Assembly (NCBI GenBank): GCA_965215345.1
Contig: CBDCDL010000002.1
Span: 1,798,001-1,862,000 of the forward strand
Direction: 5' to 3'
Source: CATQHW01 sp965215345
GTDB taxonomy: Bacteria; Spirochaetota; Spirochaetia; SZUA-6; Bin103
Length of the DNA stretch: 64,000 bases
Made by a program: the position numbers and the translations under genes. Positions 27,840 through 37,541 of the stretch are shown piece after piece. Numbering within the stretch: the stretch's first letter is position 1; each line of letters opens with the position of its first letter. Under the pieces are notes generated by a model. The model had not been told where the DNA came from and made no database searches. It worked only from the letters and a program-made list of their open reading frames with translations.

Positions 27840-28823
27840 GTGGCCAGACGCAGACTGCCCATCGGCATGCAGACCTTCCGCACGTTGCGCGAGCGGGACT
27901 GCTATTACGTGGACAAGACCGCTTACATCGAGCGACTCCTCCACGAAGGTACAGGCTACTTCCTGGCGCGTCCGCGGCGGTTCGGCAAGTGCCTGTTCCT
28001 GGATACGCTGAAGGAGCTTTCGAGGGCAACGAGGCGCTGTTCCGGGGACTCCACATCCACGACGGACATGACTGGTCGGTTCGACATCCGGTGGTGCGGC
28101 TGGACTTCGCCGGCGGCCATTACGGGGCGCCCGGTTCGCTGCACGTCAGCGTGTCGGCCCAGTTGGACAGCATGGAGGTGCAGACCGGCGTGAGTCCTCG
28201 CTACGACACGGCCCCGGAGCGGTTCGGCTACCTGATCAGATCGCTGCATGAGCGCAGCGGGCACGGTGTCGTGGTGCTGGTCGACGAGTACGACAAGCCG
28301 ATTCTGGACGCACTGGAGCAGCGCGAGATCGCCCGCGCCAACCGCGAACCTGCGCGGTCTGTACGGCGTGATCAAGGCGTGCGACGCGCACGTGCGGTTC
28401 ACCTTCCTCACCGGAGTGAGCACATTCACCAAGGTCAGCGTGTTCTTCGATCTGAACAACCTCACCGACCTCACCCTCGACCGGCGCTACTCGGCGATCT
28501 GCGGCTACACCGAGCGCGACCTGGACTCGGTATTCGCGCCGGAGCCCGCCGGCCTCGACCGGGAGCAGGTGCGCGAGTGGTACCACGCCTACCGCTGGCG
28601 CGGTACGGACACGGTGTACAATCCCTGCGACGTGCTGCTGCTGTTCGACAGCCGCGAATTCAAGGTGGTGGAGCTGGCGCCGCCGGGTTCGGCGCTCGCG
28701 CAGCTACGGGAGCGCGGCTACGCGGACAAGTATCGCGGGCACGGTGAGCCGATCCATCTGATCGGTGTGGAGCTCAGCCGCGAGACGCGCAACGTGACCG
28801 CGTTCGGGGTGGCCGACTCCTGA
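27840..28823 (+). pseudogene. AAA-ATPase-like / PD-(D/E)XK protein, decayed copy
   Basis: The start GTG (27840) and sequence RLPIGMQTFRTLRERDCYYV match the intact homologue encoded at 55575-57122. A one-base loss near 28018 shifts the frame after LDTLKEL. A two-base loss near 28348 shifts it again after ANRE. An internal deletion of roughly 220 codons near 28652 joins PCDVLLLF to EFKVVELAPPGSALAQLRER. The P-loop variant RPRRFGKC has lost the final Ser/Thr (FGKS in the intact copy). The gene is dead on four counts. Confidence 0.9.
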
Positions 28824-28912
28824 CACAGCAATTCCGACCGACGATCGTGAGAAGTCCATCGCCGCTCCCGGCGACGCAGGCCGATCAGAGTTGCCGCCCG
28901 GCAGCAGTTCCA

Positions 28913-29995
<1,083 letters not shown>

Positions 29996-30000
29996 GCGGG

Positions 30001-31098
30001 TTACCGCGCCACGACCTGCCGGGTGCCGGTTTCGGAGGCGCGCTCCAGAGCGTCGATCAGGCGGTGCAGGTCGAGTGCGAAGTCGAAGTCGGGCTCCGCG
30101 GGGGTGCCCGAACGGATCGCCTCGGCATAGTGGCTCCAGACCTGGGCGACGTAGAACGGGCGGTCGCGCTGGCGGGTGCGCAGCACGCGGGTCAGCCGGT
30201 CGGGAATCGGCATCTCGGCCAGCCGCTCGTCGCCGGGGCCGCCGACCATGAGCTTCAGGTCGGCGAAGCGCTCGTCGGCGTGGATGACGGCGGTCTTCTC
30301 GCGGCCGTAGATCTCGAACCGGTAGCCGCTGGGGTGCCACGGCACGCTCTGCTCGTAGGCCAGCACGGCCGCGCCGGCATCGGTCGAGCCGTGCATGAAC
30401 ACCGTGTCCGGCGCGGTGGCGACGATGGTCCGGCCGGTGTCCTGCTCCAGCCACCGCGGCGCCTGCGTGCGCCACACCCCCGACACCTCGCGGACCGGTC
30501 CGAAGCAGTGGTAGACCGGCTCCAGCAAGTGACCGAAACCGATGGTGCCGTTGTGCGCGCCGTTTCCGGCATCGGCCCGCCAACTCGCCGGCGACTCCTT
30601 GTCGAGCAGGCCGCCGCCGCAGGAGCCGATCTGGATGGCCAGCACCTCGCCGAAGAAGCCCTCGTCGGCCAGTTCCTTGAGCCGGCGGTAGATGGGGGTG
30701 TGCCGCTCCTGCAGGCCGATGATCGATGTGCCCGGCGCCGTGCGCGCGGCGGCCGCCATCTCTTCCGCCTCGGCCAGGTTGGCGCCCAGCGGCCACTCGG
30801 TGTAGACGTGCTTGCCGGCCGCCAGCGCCGCCATGGTCGGCTGGTAGTGCCGGGGCGCGCGCACCGAAACCACCACCACCTCCACCTCCTCGCAGGCGAT
30901 CAGCTCGCAGGAGTCGGCGAAGTGGTAGCGGGCGCCGTAGATCCGCGCCGACTCGCGCGCGGTCTCCTCGCGGGTGGTGCAGACGGCTACCAGCTCCAGC
31001 TCCTCGGGCATGGCCAGGATCGCCGGCAGGTGGCCGCGCCTGGCCCAGCTCTGCATGGGGTTGGCGCCGATGATGCCGATGCGCAGCCGGTCGGCCAT
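30001..31098 (-). CDS. Gfo/Idh/MocA family oxidoreductase
   Basis: The protein has 365 residues. The Rossmann motif is IGIIGANPMQSWARRG (GxxGxN rather than GxGxxG). The cofactor domain continues with HVYTEWPLGANLAEAEEM, the EKP-like motif here being E-W-P where Lys is usual. The C-terminal sheet domain contains GYRFEIYGREKTAVIH. Loss of the EKP lysine is notable, because that residue usually assists hydride transfer. It would oxidise or epimerise a sugar or sugar acid with NAD(P). The ATG overlaps the upstream gene stop (TGATG). Confidence 0.85.
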   Translation of the reverse strand: MADRLRIGIIGANPMQSWARRGHLPAILAMPEELELVAVCTTREETARESARIYGARYHFADSCELIACEEVEVVVVSVRAPRHYQPTMAALAAGKHVYTEWPLGANLAEAEEMAAAARTAPGTSIIGLQERHTPIYRRLKELADEGFFGEVLAIQIGSCGGGLLDKESPASWRADAGNGAHNGTIGFGHLLEPVYHCFGPVREVSGVWRTQAPRWLEQDTGRTIVATAPDTVFMHGSTDAGAAVLAYEQSVPWHPSGYRFEIYGREKTAVIHADERFADLKLMVGGPGDERLAEMPIPDRLTRVLRTRQRDRPFYVAQVWSHYAEAIRSGTPAEPDFDFALDLHRLIDALERASETGTRQVVAR

Positions 31099-31742
31099 CA
31101 GGCCGCCGCCTCGGTGAGCGCGACGCGATGCAGGTTCCCGGCGCGCTCGTCGCCGAACCACAGGTGGCCGCCGGCCCAGGTGAGCCCATGCGGCTCGGTG
31201 CCGTCCGGGGACGGCGCGGCGGCGCGCACGTTGCCCGAGCCGGCGTCGATCCGGTGGATGGTGCGGCTGTCGGTGTCGGCGCTCCAGAGCTCGCCGGCCT
31301 TCCACTCCAGCCCGTGCGGGCGGGTGCCGGGAGACGGGAAGCCGCCGGCGACGCGGCCGTCGGCCGGCTCGACCCGGTAGAAGCGGTCGGTGACCGGACA
31401 ACTCGTCCACAGGTGCGATCCGTCCCAGGTGACGCCGTGGCACTTGGGCGCCGGCGCCGGGATCGAGTGGCGCACCGTGCCGTCGGCCGGGTCCAGCGCG
31501 TACAGCTTCAGGTGGTAGGGGACAGACACCCAGACCGAGGAGCCGTCCCACGCCAGGCCGGCCGGAATACTGTCGACCGGACGGAAGGAGCGGACCGACT
31601 TCCCGGTCGCGGGCTCGATGCGCTCGATGACGAAGCTGTCGCAGTCACAGCTCCAGAGGTGCGATCCGTCCCACGTCAGCCCGTTGGGGCCGCCCTCGCC
31701 GATCGGCAGGGTCCGGGCGATCGTGGCACGGAGCTGTACCAC
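31098..31742 (-). CDS. small beta-propeller protein (glutamine-cyclotransferase/NHL-like repeats)
   Basis: The protein has 214 residues with at least five repeats ending in G(L/V)TWDGSHLW or similar: GLTWDGSHLWSCD, GLAWDGSSVWVSV, GVTWDGSHLWTSC, GLEWKAGELWSAD and GLTWAGGHLWFGD. Each repeat is one propeller blade of about 42 residues. There is no signal peptide, so it is probably cytoplasmic. It starts at GTG 8 bp after the PLP-enzyme gene and overlaps the next start. It may be a lactonase-like or binding protein for the substrate of this operon. The enzymatic role is unknown. Confidence 0.72.
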   Translation of the reverse strand: MVQLRATIARTLPIGEGGPNGLTWDGSHLWSCDCDSFVIERIEPATGKSVRSFRPVDSIPAGLAWDGSSVWVSVPYHLKLYALDPADGTVRHSIPAPAPKCHGVTWDGSHLWTSCPVTDRFYRVEPADGRVAGGFPSPGTRPHGLEWKAGELWSADTDSRTIHRIDAGSGNVRAAAPSPDGTEPHGLTWAGGHLWFGDERAGNLHRVALTEAAA

Positions 31743-31750
31743 GCCGGCGC

Positions 31751-32956
31751 TCAGCCGTGCAGGCGCGCGAGCAGGACGCTGCGGAGCTGGCCGGCGACGA
31801 TCCGTTCCTCGCCTTCAGACAGCACGTGCGGGCCGACGAACACCTCGCGCTCGCCCTCCGATCCCACCAGGATGCGCGGCGAGCCCTTGTCGAGGTCTTC
31901 GACGATCTGTTCGGCGGTGGCCGGGAACTCCTCGCCCAGGGTGATGAACAGCCGCACCAACTGGTAGTTGTCGTACGGCACCGGCTCGGTCGAGACGTGC
32001 GGGATGTCGGCCAGATGCTCCTGGATGACCCCCATACGGCGGTGGTACTCGGCCAGGCGAGCCTGGTGATCGGTGTTGAACCAGACGTCCAGCGCGACCG
32101 CCAGGGCCACCACCTGCTGCCGGTCCAGCTTCATGCCGCGCCCGAAGGCGTAGCCGCTGCCGACGGGGACCTCGTCGTTGGCGATGCTGCCGGAGAAGTC
32201 GAGCTTGCGCAGCGGATCGATGTACTTCCTGCGGCCGGTCACCATGCCGGTCGAGTGGGAGCTGCCGAAGTACTTGCCGCCGAAGCAGACCATGTCGGCC
32301 GCCTGTGCGATCCAGCGGAAGTGCTCCAGGGGGTAGATCTGGGCTGCGGCGTCGACGATCACCGGCACGTCGTGGCGCCGGCCGATGGCGGCCACCTCCT
32401 CCAGGGGGAGGTCGCCGGTGCGCGGCGGGAACAGGTAGCCGGCCGGTTGCGAGAAGGGGTGGGCGATGGCGACGGTATCCTCGCCGATGGCCGCCTCCAG
32501 CTCGTCGGCGGTGCAGCCGTCGTCGCGGCCGACCGGCACCAGCCGGCCGCCGGCGAAGGTGAAGCAGGGCTGCACCCAGTAGCGGTGCTGGCGCTGGATC
32601 AGGACCTGGTTGTTCCTGCCGGTGGTGTTCGGCAGGCGCGCCATCTTGACGCCGTCGTCGCGGGTCATGGCGATCGCGGAGCTCAGGATGATCGCGGCCG
32701 CGCAGCCGGAAGTGGGGTGAGCGGTCTCGCAGCCGAGCAGGGCGGCGATGTAGTCGCCGGTCTTGCTCATGAGGTCGGCCATGTCCGTCCAGCCGCGGCC
32801 GGCCTCGTCCATCGCGGCGCGGACCACCGCCGACGGCGAGGAGCCGCCGAACGCTGTCGAGTTGCTGCGCGCGTTGAGAATCGGCACGACGCCGAGCTTC
32901 TGGTAGACGCCGCCCTCGGCGAGGCGCGGCAGGCCGTTGGCATCTGATGCAGACAT
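31751..32956 (-). CDS. SelA-like PLP-dependent lyase
   Basis: The protein has 401 residues. N-terminal GVVPILNARSNSTAFGGS, SGCAAAIILSSAIAMT, VDAAAQIYP (PLP-binding Asp) and FGGKYFGSSHSTGMVTGR with the Schiff-base Lys are those of the SelA/DgaE group. That group includes D-glucosaminate-6-phosphate ammonia-lyase and related beta-eliminases of sugar amino acids. True selenocysteine synthase is unlikely, because no selenium genes are nearby and the length is short. As first gene of the operon with a Gfo/Idh and a hydroxyacid oxidase, it suggests catabolism of a (amino)sugar acid. Confidence 0.82.
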   Translation of the reverse strand: MSASDANGLPRLAEGGVYQKLGVVPILNARSNSTAFGGSSPSAVVRAAMDEAGRGWTDMADLMSKTGDYIAALLGCETAHPTSGCAAAIILSSAIAMTRDDGVKMARLPNTTGRNNQVLIQRQHRYWVQPCFTFAGGRLVPVGRDDGCTADELEAAIGEDTVAIAHPFSQPAGYLFPPRTGDLPLEEVAAIGRRHDVPVIVDAAAQIYPLEHFRWIAQAADMVCFGGKYFGSSHSTGMVTGRRKYIDPLRKLDFSGSIANDEVPVGSGYAFGRGMKLDRQQVVALAVALDVWFNTDHQARLAEYHRRMGVIQEHLADIPHVSTEPVPYDNYQLVRLFITLGEEFPATAEQIVEDLDKGSPRILVGSEGEREVFVGPHVLSEGEERIVAGQLRSVLLARLHG

Positions 32957-33188
32957 GGCGGTCAGGGTATCCGAGCCCCGTGCGCAGGTCCATCCGCCGA
33001 CGGCCCGGATACGGCGTAACTACCTGTCCGGTTTCGGGACCACCTCAGCCCAGCCGTACGGGATCTGCGGATGCGTGCCCCTCATCGAGCCAGCGCCTCG
33101 GTGCGGACCACCGGGATCGGCATGGGCGCGGCCCGGCCGATCGTCGAGGGGCTTCGCCACCGGCGCGCTCGCCTGCCATGATCGCCGG

Positions 33189-34148
33189 ATGAGAGCTTCG
33201 CACATCTCGGCGCCGGGCCGGGTTTCCGTCGTCGAAGTCGAGGAACCGCAACCCAGGGCCGACCATGCCGTGATCCGGCCGGAGATCATCTCCGTGTGCG
33301 GCAGCGACCTGAAGGCGGTCTACAGCCTGCCCGCGGACGAGTACCCGCTGGTGCCGGGGCGCAGCGGGCACGAGGTGATCGGGGTCATCGAGGCGGTCTC
33401 CTACGGCTCGAAGGTAGTGTTCCCGTTCGAGGCCGGCGAGCGGGTGCTGGCCCTGCCGGCAGCTCAGGACGGCATGGCGGAGCGCTTTCTGGCGCCCGTC
33501 GAACGGCTGTTCCGGGTCCCGGAATATCCGATAGAGCACATGGTGATGGCGCAGCCGCTGGCCACCGTGATCAGCGGCACGCAGAAGCTCACGAACGTGA
33601 TCGCCGGCGACGTGGTGGTGATCGGCCAGGGCGGCATCGGCTTGCTGTTCGACACCCTGCTGCGCCGCATGGGAGCGCGGCGGGTGGTCGGGGTGGAGCT
33701 GATGCCGGCGCGCCGCCGGGTGGCCGAGCGCTTCGGGGCCACCCACGTCGTCGACGGCACGGCCGAGGACGTGATCGACCGGATCGCGGGCGCGCTCGAC
33801 GGCGGTCTGGCCGATACCGTGATCGACGCGACCGGGGAGCCGGAGGCGATCAACCTGTGCGCGAAGGTGGTGCGGAGCCGGGGAGAGATCCTGTTCTTCG
33901 GCGGCCTGAAGAAGAGGACGTTCCCGTACGACTTCTTCTCGTTCCACAGCAAGCAGCCCGAGACGCGCTTCTCGGGCGCGGGCGGCAGGCCGCTGTTCGA
34001 GCTGGCGATCAACCTGATCGCGCGCGGCGACGTGTCGGCGGATGGCATCATCACGCACCGCTTCCCGCTGGCGGAGGTGGCGCAGGCCTACGAGGCCGCC
34101 CACACTCGCGGTCACGACTGCATCCGCGTGGCGGTAGAGCCGGAGTGA
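33189..34148 (+). CDS. medium-chain zinc-type alcohol/polyol dehydrogenase
   Basis: The protein has 319 residues. Catalytic zinc ligands are the Cys of SVCGSDLKAVY and the His-Glu of GRSGHEVIG. The cofactor motif is VIGQGGIG. The four-Cys structural zinc lobe is absent, which explains the short length. It would oxidise a polyol or sugar alcohol with NAD. It is divergent from the SelA-like operon across 232 bp, so shared regulation is likely. ATG at 33189 is chosen because MRASHISAPGRVSVVEVEEP is the natural N-terminus. The longer frame upstream is not conserved-looking. Confidence 0.87.
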   Translation: MRASHISAPGRVSVVEVEEPQPRADHAVIRPEIISVCGSDLKAVYSLPADEYPLVPGRSGHEVIGVIEAVSYGSKVVFPFEAGERVLALPAAQDGMAERFLAPVERLFRVPEYPIEHMVMAQPLATVISGTQKLTNVIAGDVVVIGQGGIGLLFDTLLRRMGARRVVGVELMPARRRVAERFGATHVVDGTAEDVIDRIAGALDGGLADTVIDATGEPEAINLCAKVVRSRGEILFFGGLKKRTFPYDFFSFHSKQPETRFSGAGGRPLFELAINLIARGDVSADGIITHRFPLAEVAQAYEAAHTRGHDCIRVAVEPE

Positions 34149-34162
34149 CAGATGGACACGGC

Positions 34163-35494
34163 GTGAAGGAGTCTCACGAGATCCGCGATGCCATTCATGG
34201 CTTCGTTCGGCTCACGACCCGGGAGAGACGACTGATCGACTCCCCCCCGATCCAGCGATTGAGACACGTGCACCAGCTCGCCACGACATTCATGGTATAT
34301 CCGGGTGCCACGCATTCCCGCTTCGAGCACTCGTTGGGTGTTGCCGATCTTGCTGCCCGGATTTTCGATGTGGTCGTCCGCGAAGACAATCTGCGCCCGG
34401 TCCAGGACCGTCTTGGCATGGACAGAGAAGAGATTGAATACTGGGGCAGGGTTCTCCGTGTCGCAGCCCTATGTCATGATACCGGGCACTTGCCATTCTC
34501 ACATGCGGCCGAACACGAACTGCTTCCGTCCGGATGGAATCACGAGCGAATCACGAGAGCTCTGATTTACGAGAGTCCTCTGGCCGACGGGATCCAGATG
34601 ATGAGACCGCCCGTGACCCTGCAGGACGTAGCAAAGGTGGCACTCAGCCCCGACAATCTCAGCCCCGAAGAAGCAGAATCGCTCACGGATTGGGAAGCGA
34701 TTGTTTCCGAGATTCTCACCGGATCCGTGTTCGGAGCTGATCGAATGGACTATCTCCTCCGCGATTCCCACCATACCGGGGTCGAGTACGGACGATTCGA
34801 TCAACACCGCCTTATCGATACGATCCGGATCCTTCCGGCACCGCCAGCCGACGACCGACAGAAACGGTCGTCCGAGCTGACGTTGGGGGTGGAGGCTGGT
34901 GGGCTGCAAACCGCGGAATCACTCCTCCTCGCACGGTACTTCATGTTCAAGCAGGTATACTATCATCGAGTCAGACGCATCTACGATCTGCACCTGATGG
35001 ACTTCCTGAAAGCCTGGCTCCCTGAAGGTCGGTTCGCGACGGATATAGCCTCGCATCTGGCGCTGTCGGATCCCAAGGTGATCTCCGCGATTCAGGATGC
35101 CGCTGCGGATGCTGAGTTGCCCGGTCATGATGCTGCTCACAGGATGTTGACCAGGCGCCACTATCGGCGAGTGTACGAACCTCGGCCGGCCGACAGGCAT
35201 ATCACATCGGATCCGGGGTTGGCAGTATACAAAGCGCTATGTTCCGAGCTCGGTGCGGAGAATGTCAAACGTGACGTCAGCCACGATGTTGGAGGGATCG
35301 GTTCTGATTTCCCGGTCGCGTTGGAGGGCGGGGAAACCGCGTCTGCTCTTTCGGTTTCTCAGGTTCTACAACTGAAACTCCCGATGGGATTTGATGTAGT
35401 GTATGTGAAGCCGGAACTGGCGGAACACGCTCGGAATTACTTGCGCGTCAAGGTCGATGTAATCCTTGAAAAACATGCATCCATGGAGGGGTAA
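34163..35494 (+). CDS. HD-domain phosphohydrolase, YwfO/dGTPase-like
   Basis: The protein has 443 residues, starting at GTG 34163 because the nearby ATG (34152) runs into a stop. HSRFEHSLGVADLA, ALCHDTGHLPFSHAAEH and SEILTGSVFGADRMDYLLRD supply the metal-binding H..HD..D set of the HD superfamily, as in dGTPases and YwfO. It probably removes triphosphate from a purine (deoxy)nucleotide. The YwgA-like gene starts 5 bp after its stop, and a phosphoribosyltransferase follows. In Bacillus, ywfO and ywgA are likewise neighbours. Codon use is more AT-rich than in the genes on either side, suggesting acquisition by transfer. Confidence 0.88.
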   Translation: MKESHEIRDAIHGFVRLTTRERRLIDSPPIQRLRHVHQLATTFMVYPGATHSRFEHSLGVADLAARIFDVVVREDNLRPVQDRLGMDREEIEYWGRVLRVAALCHDTGHLPFSHAAEHELLPSGWNHERITRALIYESPLADGIQMMRPPVTLQDVAKVALSPDNLSPEEAESLTDWEAIVSEILTGSVFGADRMDYLLRDSHHTGVEYGRFDQHRLIDTIRILPAPPADDRQKRSSELTLGVEAGGLQTAESLLLARYFMFKQVYYHRVRRIYDLHLMDFLKAWLPEGRFATDIASHLALSDPKVISAIQDAAADAELPGHDAAHRMLTRRHYRRVYEPRPADRHITSDPGLAVYKALCSELGAENVKRDVSHDVGGIGSDFPVALEGGETASALSVSQVLQLKLPMGFDVVYVKPELAEHARNYLRVKVDVILEKHASMEG

Positions 35495-35499
35495 ATTTG

Positions 35500-36030
35500 A
35501 TGAACGACGAATTCAGGGCCGCGGTGATCGGTGCGTTGATTGCCGAACTGAGAGCTGCCGGGAGCTGGTGCGGAGAGACACATGTGCAGAAGAGCATCTA
35601 CGTTCTGCAGGCGGGTCTTCATGTACCTCTGAGGTATGGCTATATTCTCTATAAACACGGCCCCTACTCATTCGAGCTCAAGTCAGAGATGGCAGGATTG
35701 ATCGCCCGTGGACTGTTGAGGCAGGAGTTCTCAGCGCCGCCGTACGGCCCGCGTCTGGCAGGTACGGATGTAATGAAGACGCACGTCGGTCGATATGCCG
35801 GCAGGGTTGGGGAACACTCATCAGCTATCCAGCAGGTCGCTCGATTCTTCAGGGACCGCGGGGTAGCGGAGTTGGAAGTGCTGTCGACAGCTCTCTACGT
35901 TACCGTATCAAACAGGGGTGAGACAGCAGAGAAGCGGGCGGAACGCATTCACGGACTGAAACCTCACGTGTCGCTGAGGACGGCGCTCGGTGCTGTGAGG
36001 AAGCTTGATGAATCTGCCGTCCTGGCCTGA
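35500..36030 (+). CDS. YwgA-like protein of unknown function
   Basis: The protein has 176 residues. The N-terminal half reads CGETHVQKSIYVLQAGLHVP and LYKHGPYSFELKSEM. This is the pattern of YwgA and related SocA/Panacea-like small helical proteins that accompany HD or toxin genes. The ATG at 35500 has GGAGGGG 8 nt upstream, overlapping the end of the HD gene; a TTG codon just before it is less likely. It has no catalytic motif. It could act as an antitoxin-like or regulatory partner of the HD enzyme. This is inference from gene order only. Confidence 0.65.
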   Translation: MNDEFRAAVIGALIAELRAAGSWCGETHVQKSIYVLQAGLHVPLRYGYILYKHGPYSFELKSEMAGLIARGLLRQEFSAPPYGPRLAGTDVMKTHVGRYAGRVGEHSSAIQQVARFFRDRGVAELEVLSTALYVTVSNRGETAEKRAERIHGLKPHVSLRTALGAVRKLDESAVLA

Positions 36031-36099
36031 GGCTTCGGCGTCGACATGCAGTCAGGCGCACGCGGTGCTCTCGGTGAAGGAGTTGTGTGAGGAGGTACG

Positions 36100-36747
36100 A
36101 TGATCGAGATCCCGGTCGCAAAGCCCAAGAACGGCGTCAACCTGGAAGACTATGGCATCGTCCTGCCTGCTGTCGTACGGGAGATGATAGCGTACGTACT
36201 GCTGTCGGAGGACGAGATACAGCGCCGGGTAGACGAGCTTGCGGAAGAGATCGGCAGGACCTATGGAGAGGGGGAAGAGCTCATTCTGCTTCCGATCCTG
36301 ACCGGCGCGGTCTTCCTGGCCACGGACATCGGCAGGGCTCTGGCCAAGCGGAGCTCGCTGAACATCAAGTACGACCTGACCAAGGCCTCTTCCTACGAGA
36401 GCAGGACGCAGCAGGAGATACGGATTCAACTGGAGCCCGTCGGCGTTCGGGGCAAGAGCGTTCTGTTGCTCGATGACGTGCTGGACCGGGGCACCACCAT
36501 GGCCACGCTGCGAGCCAAGCTGCAGGAGTGGGGAGCCAGGGACGTCAGGGCGTGCGTGATGTTCAACAAGCTGCCGAAGGACCCCGACCAGGAGGTGCTG
36601 GAGAAGCGCCGGGCAGCCAGTCCCGAGTTCGTCGGTTTCGAGGTCCCCGTGATCGGCGGCGAAAGTCCCTGGATCGGCGGCTACGGCCTGGACTCAACCA
36701 GCACCTACCACCTGAGACACCTGCCCTGCCTGGTCGCGATCAAGTAG
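36100..36747 (+). CDS. hypoxanthine-guanine phosphoribosyltransferase-like enzyme
   Basis: The protein has 215 residues. The PRPP-binding loop is VLLLDDVLDRGTTM (about 121-134). LILLPILTGAVFLATDI and the flexible loop SSYESRTQQE are those of Hpt. The C-terminal purine-specificity segment reads FVGFEVP...GYGLDSTSTY, close to the FVGF/GYGLDY motif of Hpt. It attaches ribose-5-phosphate to hypoxanthine or guanine. GAGGAGG precedes the ATG by 4-5 nt. With an HD nucleotidase upstream, the pair could shift the purine pool. The N-terminus is about 30 residues longer than the typical Hpt. Confidence 0.85.
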   Translation: MIEIPVAKPKNGVNLEDYGIVLPAVVREMIAYVLLSEDEIQRRVDELAEEIGRTYGEGEELILLPILTGAVFLATDIGRALAKRSSLNIKYDLTKASSYESRTQQEIRIQLEPVGVRGKSVLLLDDVLDRGTTMATLRAKLQEWGARDVRACVMFNKLPKDPDQEVLEKRRAASPEFVGFEVPVIGGESPWIGGYGLDSTSTYHLRHLPCLVAIK

Positions 36748-36768
36748 CGTCAGCTCTGTTCTGATGGA

Positions 36769-36999
36769 TCAGGTGCCGCGGGGATCTGCGGGTCTTGTGC
36801 GGCGGACTCGAACTCCGCCAACAGCGCGGGGTCGATGCGCGTCATAGCAATCAATAGAGCCGCAGAGGCCTGGTCCCACGTTGCAGACGTCGAACGCGTC
36901 ACCGGCGGGGACGAACTCGTGGCCGACGTACGGATGATCCGGGCGCGGCGGCCCGAAGCACACGACGAGGTGGTCCGGCACCGCCACTCGCCAACTCAC
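36769..36999 (-). CDS. small unknown protein coupled to the restriction endonuclease
   Basis: The 76-residue frame starts at a GTG that overlaps the endonuclease stop as GTGA (36999-36996). It reads MSWRVAVPDHLVVCFGPPRP, then GHEFVPAGDAFDV and GPGLCGSIDCYDAH. Third-base use is GC-rich as in real genes. There is no recognised domain; three Cys residues are spaced as if able to bind metal. The overlap suggests co-translation with the R-M genes. An overlapping plus-strand frame (36835-37026) exists but has no coupling or ribosome-binding site. Confidence 0.45.
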   Translation of the reverse strand: MSWRVAVPDHLVVCFGPPRPDHPYVGHEFVPAGDAFDVCNVGPGLCGSIDCYDAHRPRAVGGVRVRRTRPADPRGT

Positions 37000-37541
37000 C
37001 AACGCTTGATGATGTCGCACACGTAGGCAAGCCGTCCCCCGTACTCGGCAAGCCACGCTTCGGGATTGGATGCCTCGAACGACAACCACCGAGTATCGCT
37101 GCCCCGCGACCCCCCGTGCTGAGGCGGGGACTTCTCCCAGACCACTGCTTTCGGAATCACCCAGCATTGGGCGTCGAAAGGTGAGATGCCGAGGCAGATG
37201 ACGTAGGAATACTGCTGGTCACGCAACTGCTGGAACTTGTAGATTCCGTTCTCCCAGAGGGTGGACAACTTGATCTCGACCCGCTGACCAGCGATGACCC
37301 GGTCAGCGTCACTATCGCCGGTGCCGGTGACGTCGAAGCCCTTGGCGGCGCACCAGCCGGCGACGAGCTGTTCGCCGATCTTGCCCTTGCGACGAGACGG
37401 AAGTCGACGAATCCAGTCGAACGGGCTGTCCTTCCATAGGCGATCCTGCTCGACGTTCACGTAGTCCTCCCGTAGGATCTCACCGAGGCTGGCGAGCCAG
37501 CGCACCTCTGGATCGGCTATACGGTTCACAATGTCGTCCAT
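36996..37541 (-). CDS. type II restriction endonuclease, PD-(D/E)XK type
   Basis: The protein has 181 residues. The core reads KGKIGEQLVAGWCAAKGFDV, then DADRVIAGQRVEIKLS, giving the E, D and E-x-K of a PD-(D/E)XK nuclease at about residues 58-92. WENGIYKFQQLRDQQYSYVI is the following strand-helix element common in this group. Its ATG lies inside the 3' end of the methylase gene, a 16-bp overlap, so expression is coupled. The nuclease would cut the site that the partner methylase protects; the site cannot be read from sequence. Confidence 0.78.
   Translation of the reverse strand: MDDIVNRIADPEVRWLASLGEILREDYVNVEQDRLWKDSPFDWIRRLPSRRKGKIGEQLVAGWCAAKGFDVTGTGDSDADRVIAGQRVEIKLSTLWENGIYKFQQLRDQQYSYVICLGISPFDAQCWVIPKAVVWEKSPPQHGGSRGSDTRWLSFEASNPEAWLAEYGGRLAYVCDIIKRW

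Noticed and set aside
31751..32956. SelA-like gene as true selenocysteine synthase
   Set aside because: Length and sequence fit the DgaE-type lyases, and there is no selB, selC or selD nearby.
36835..37026. 63-residue plus-strand frame downstream of Hpt
   Set aside because: No ribosome-binding site or conserved motif; the opposite-strand frame is coupled to the nuclease gene and is preferred.
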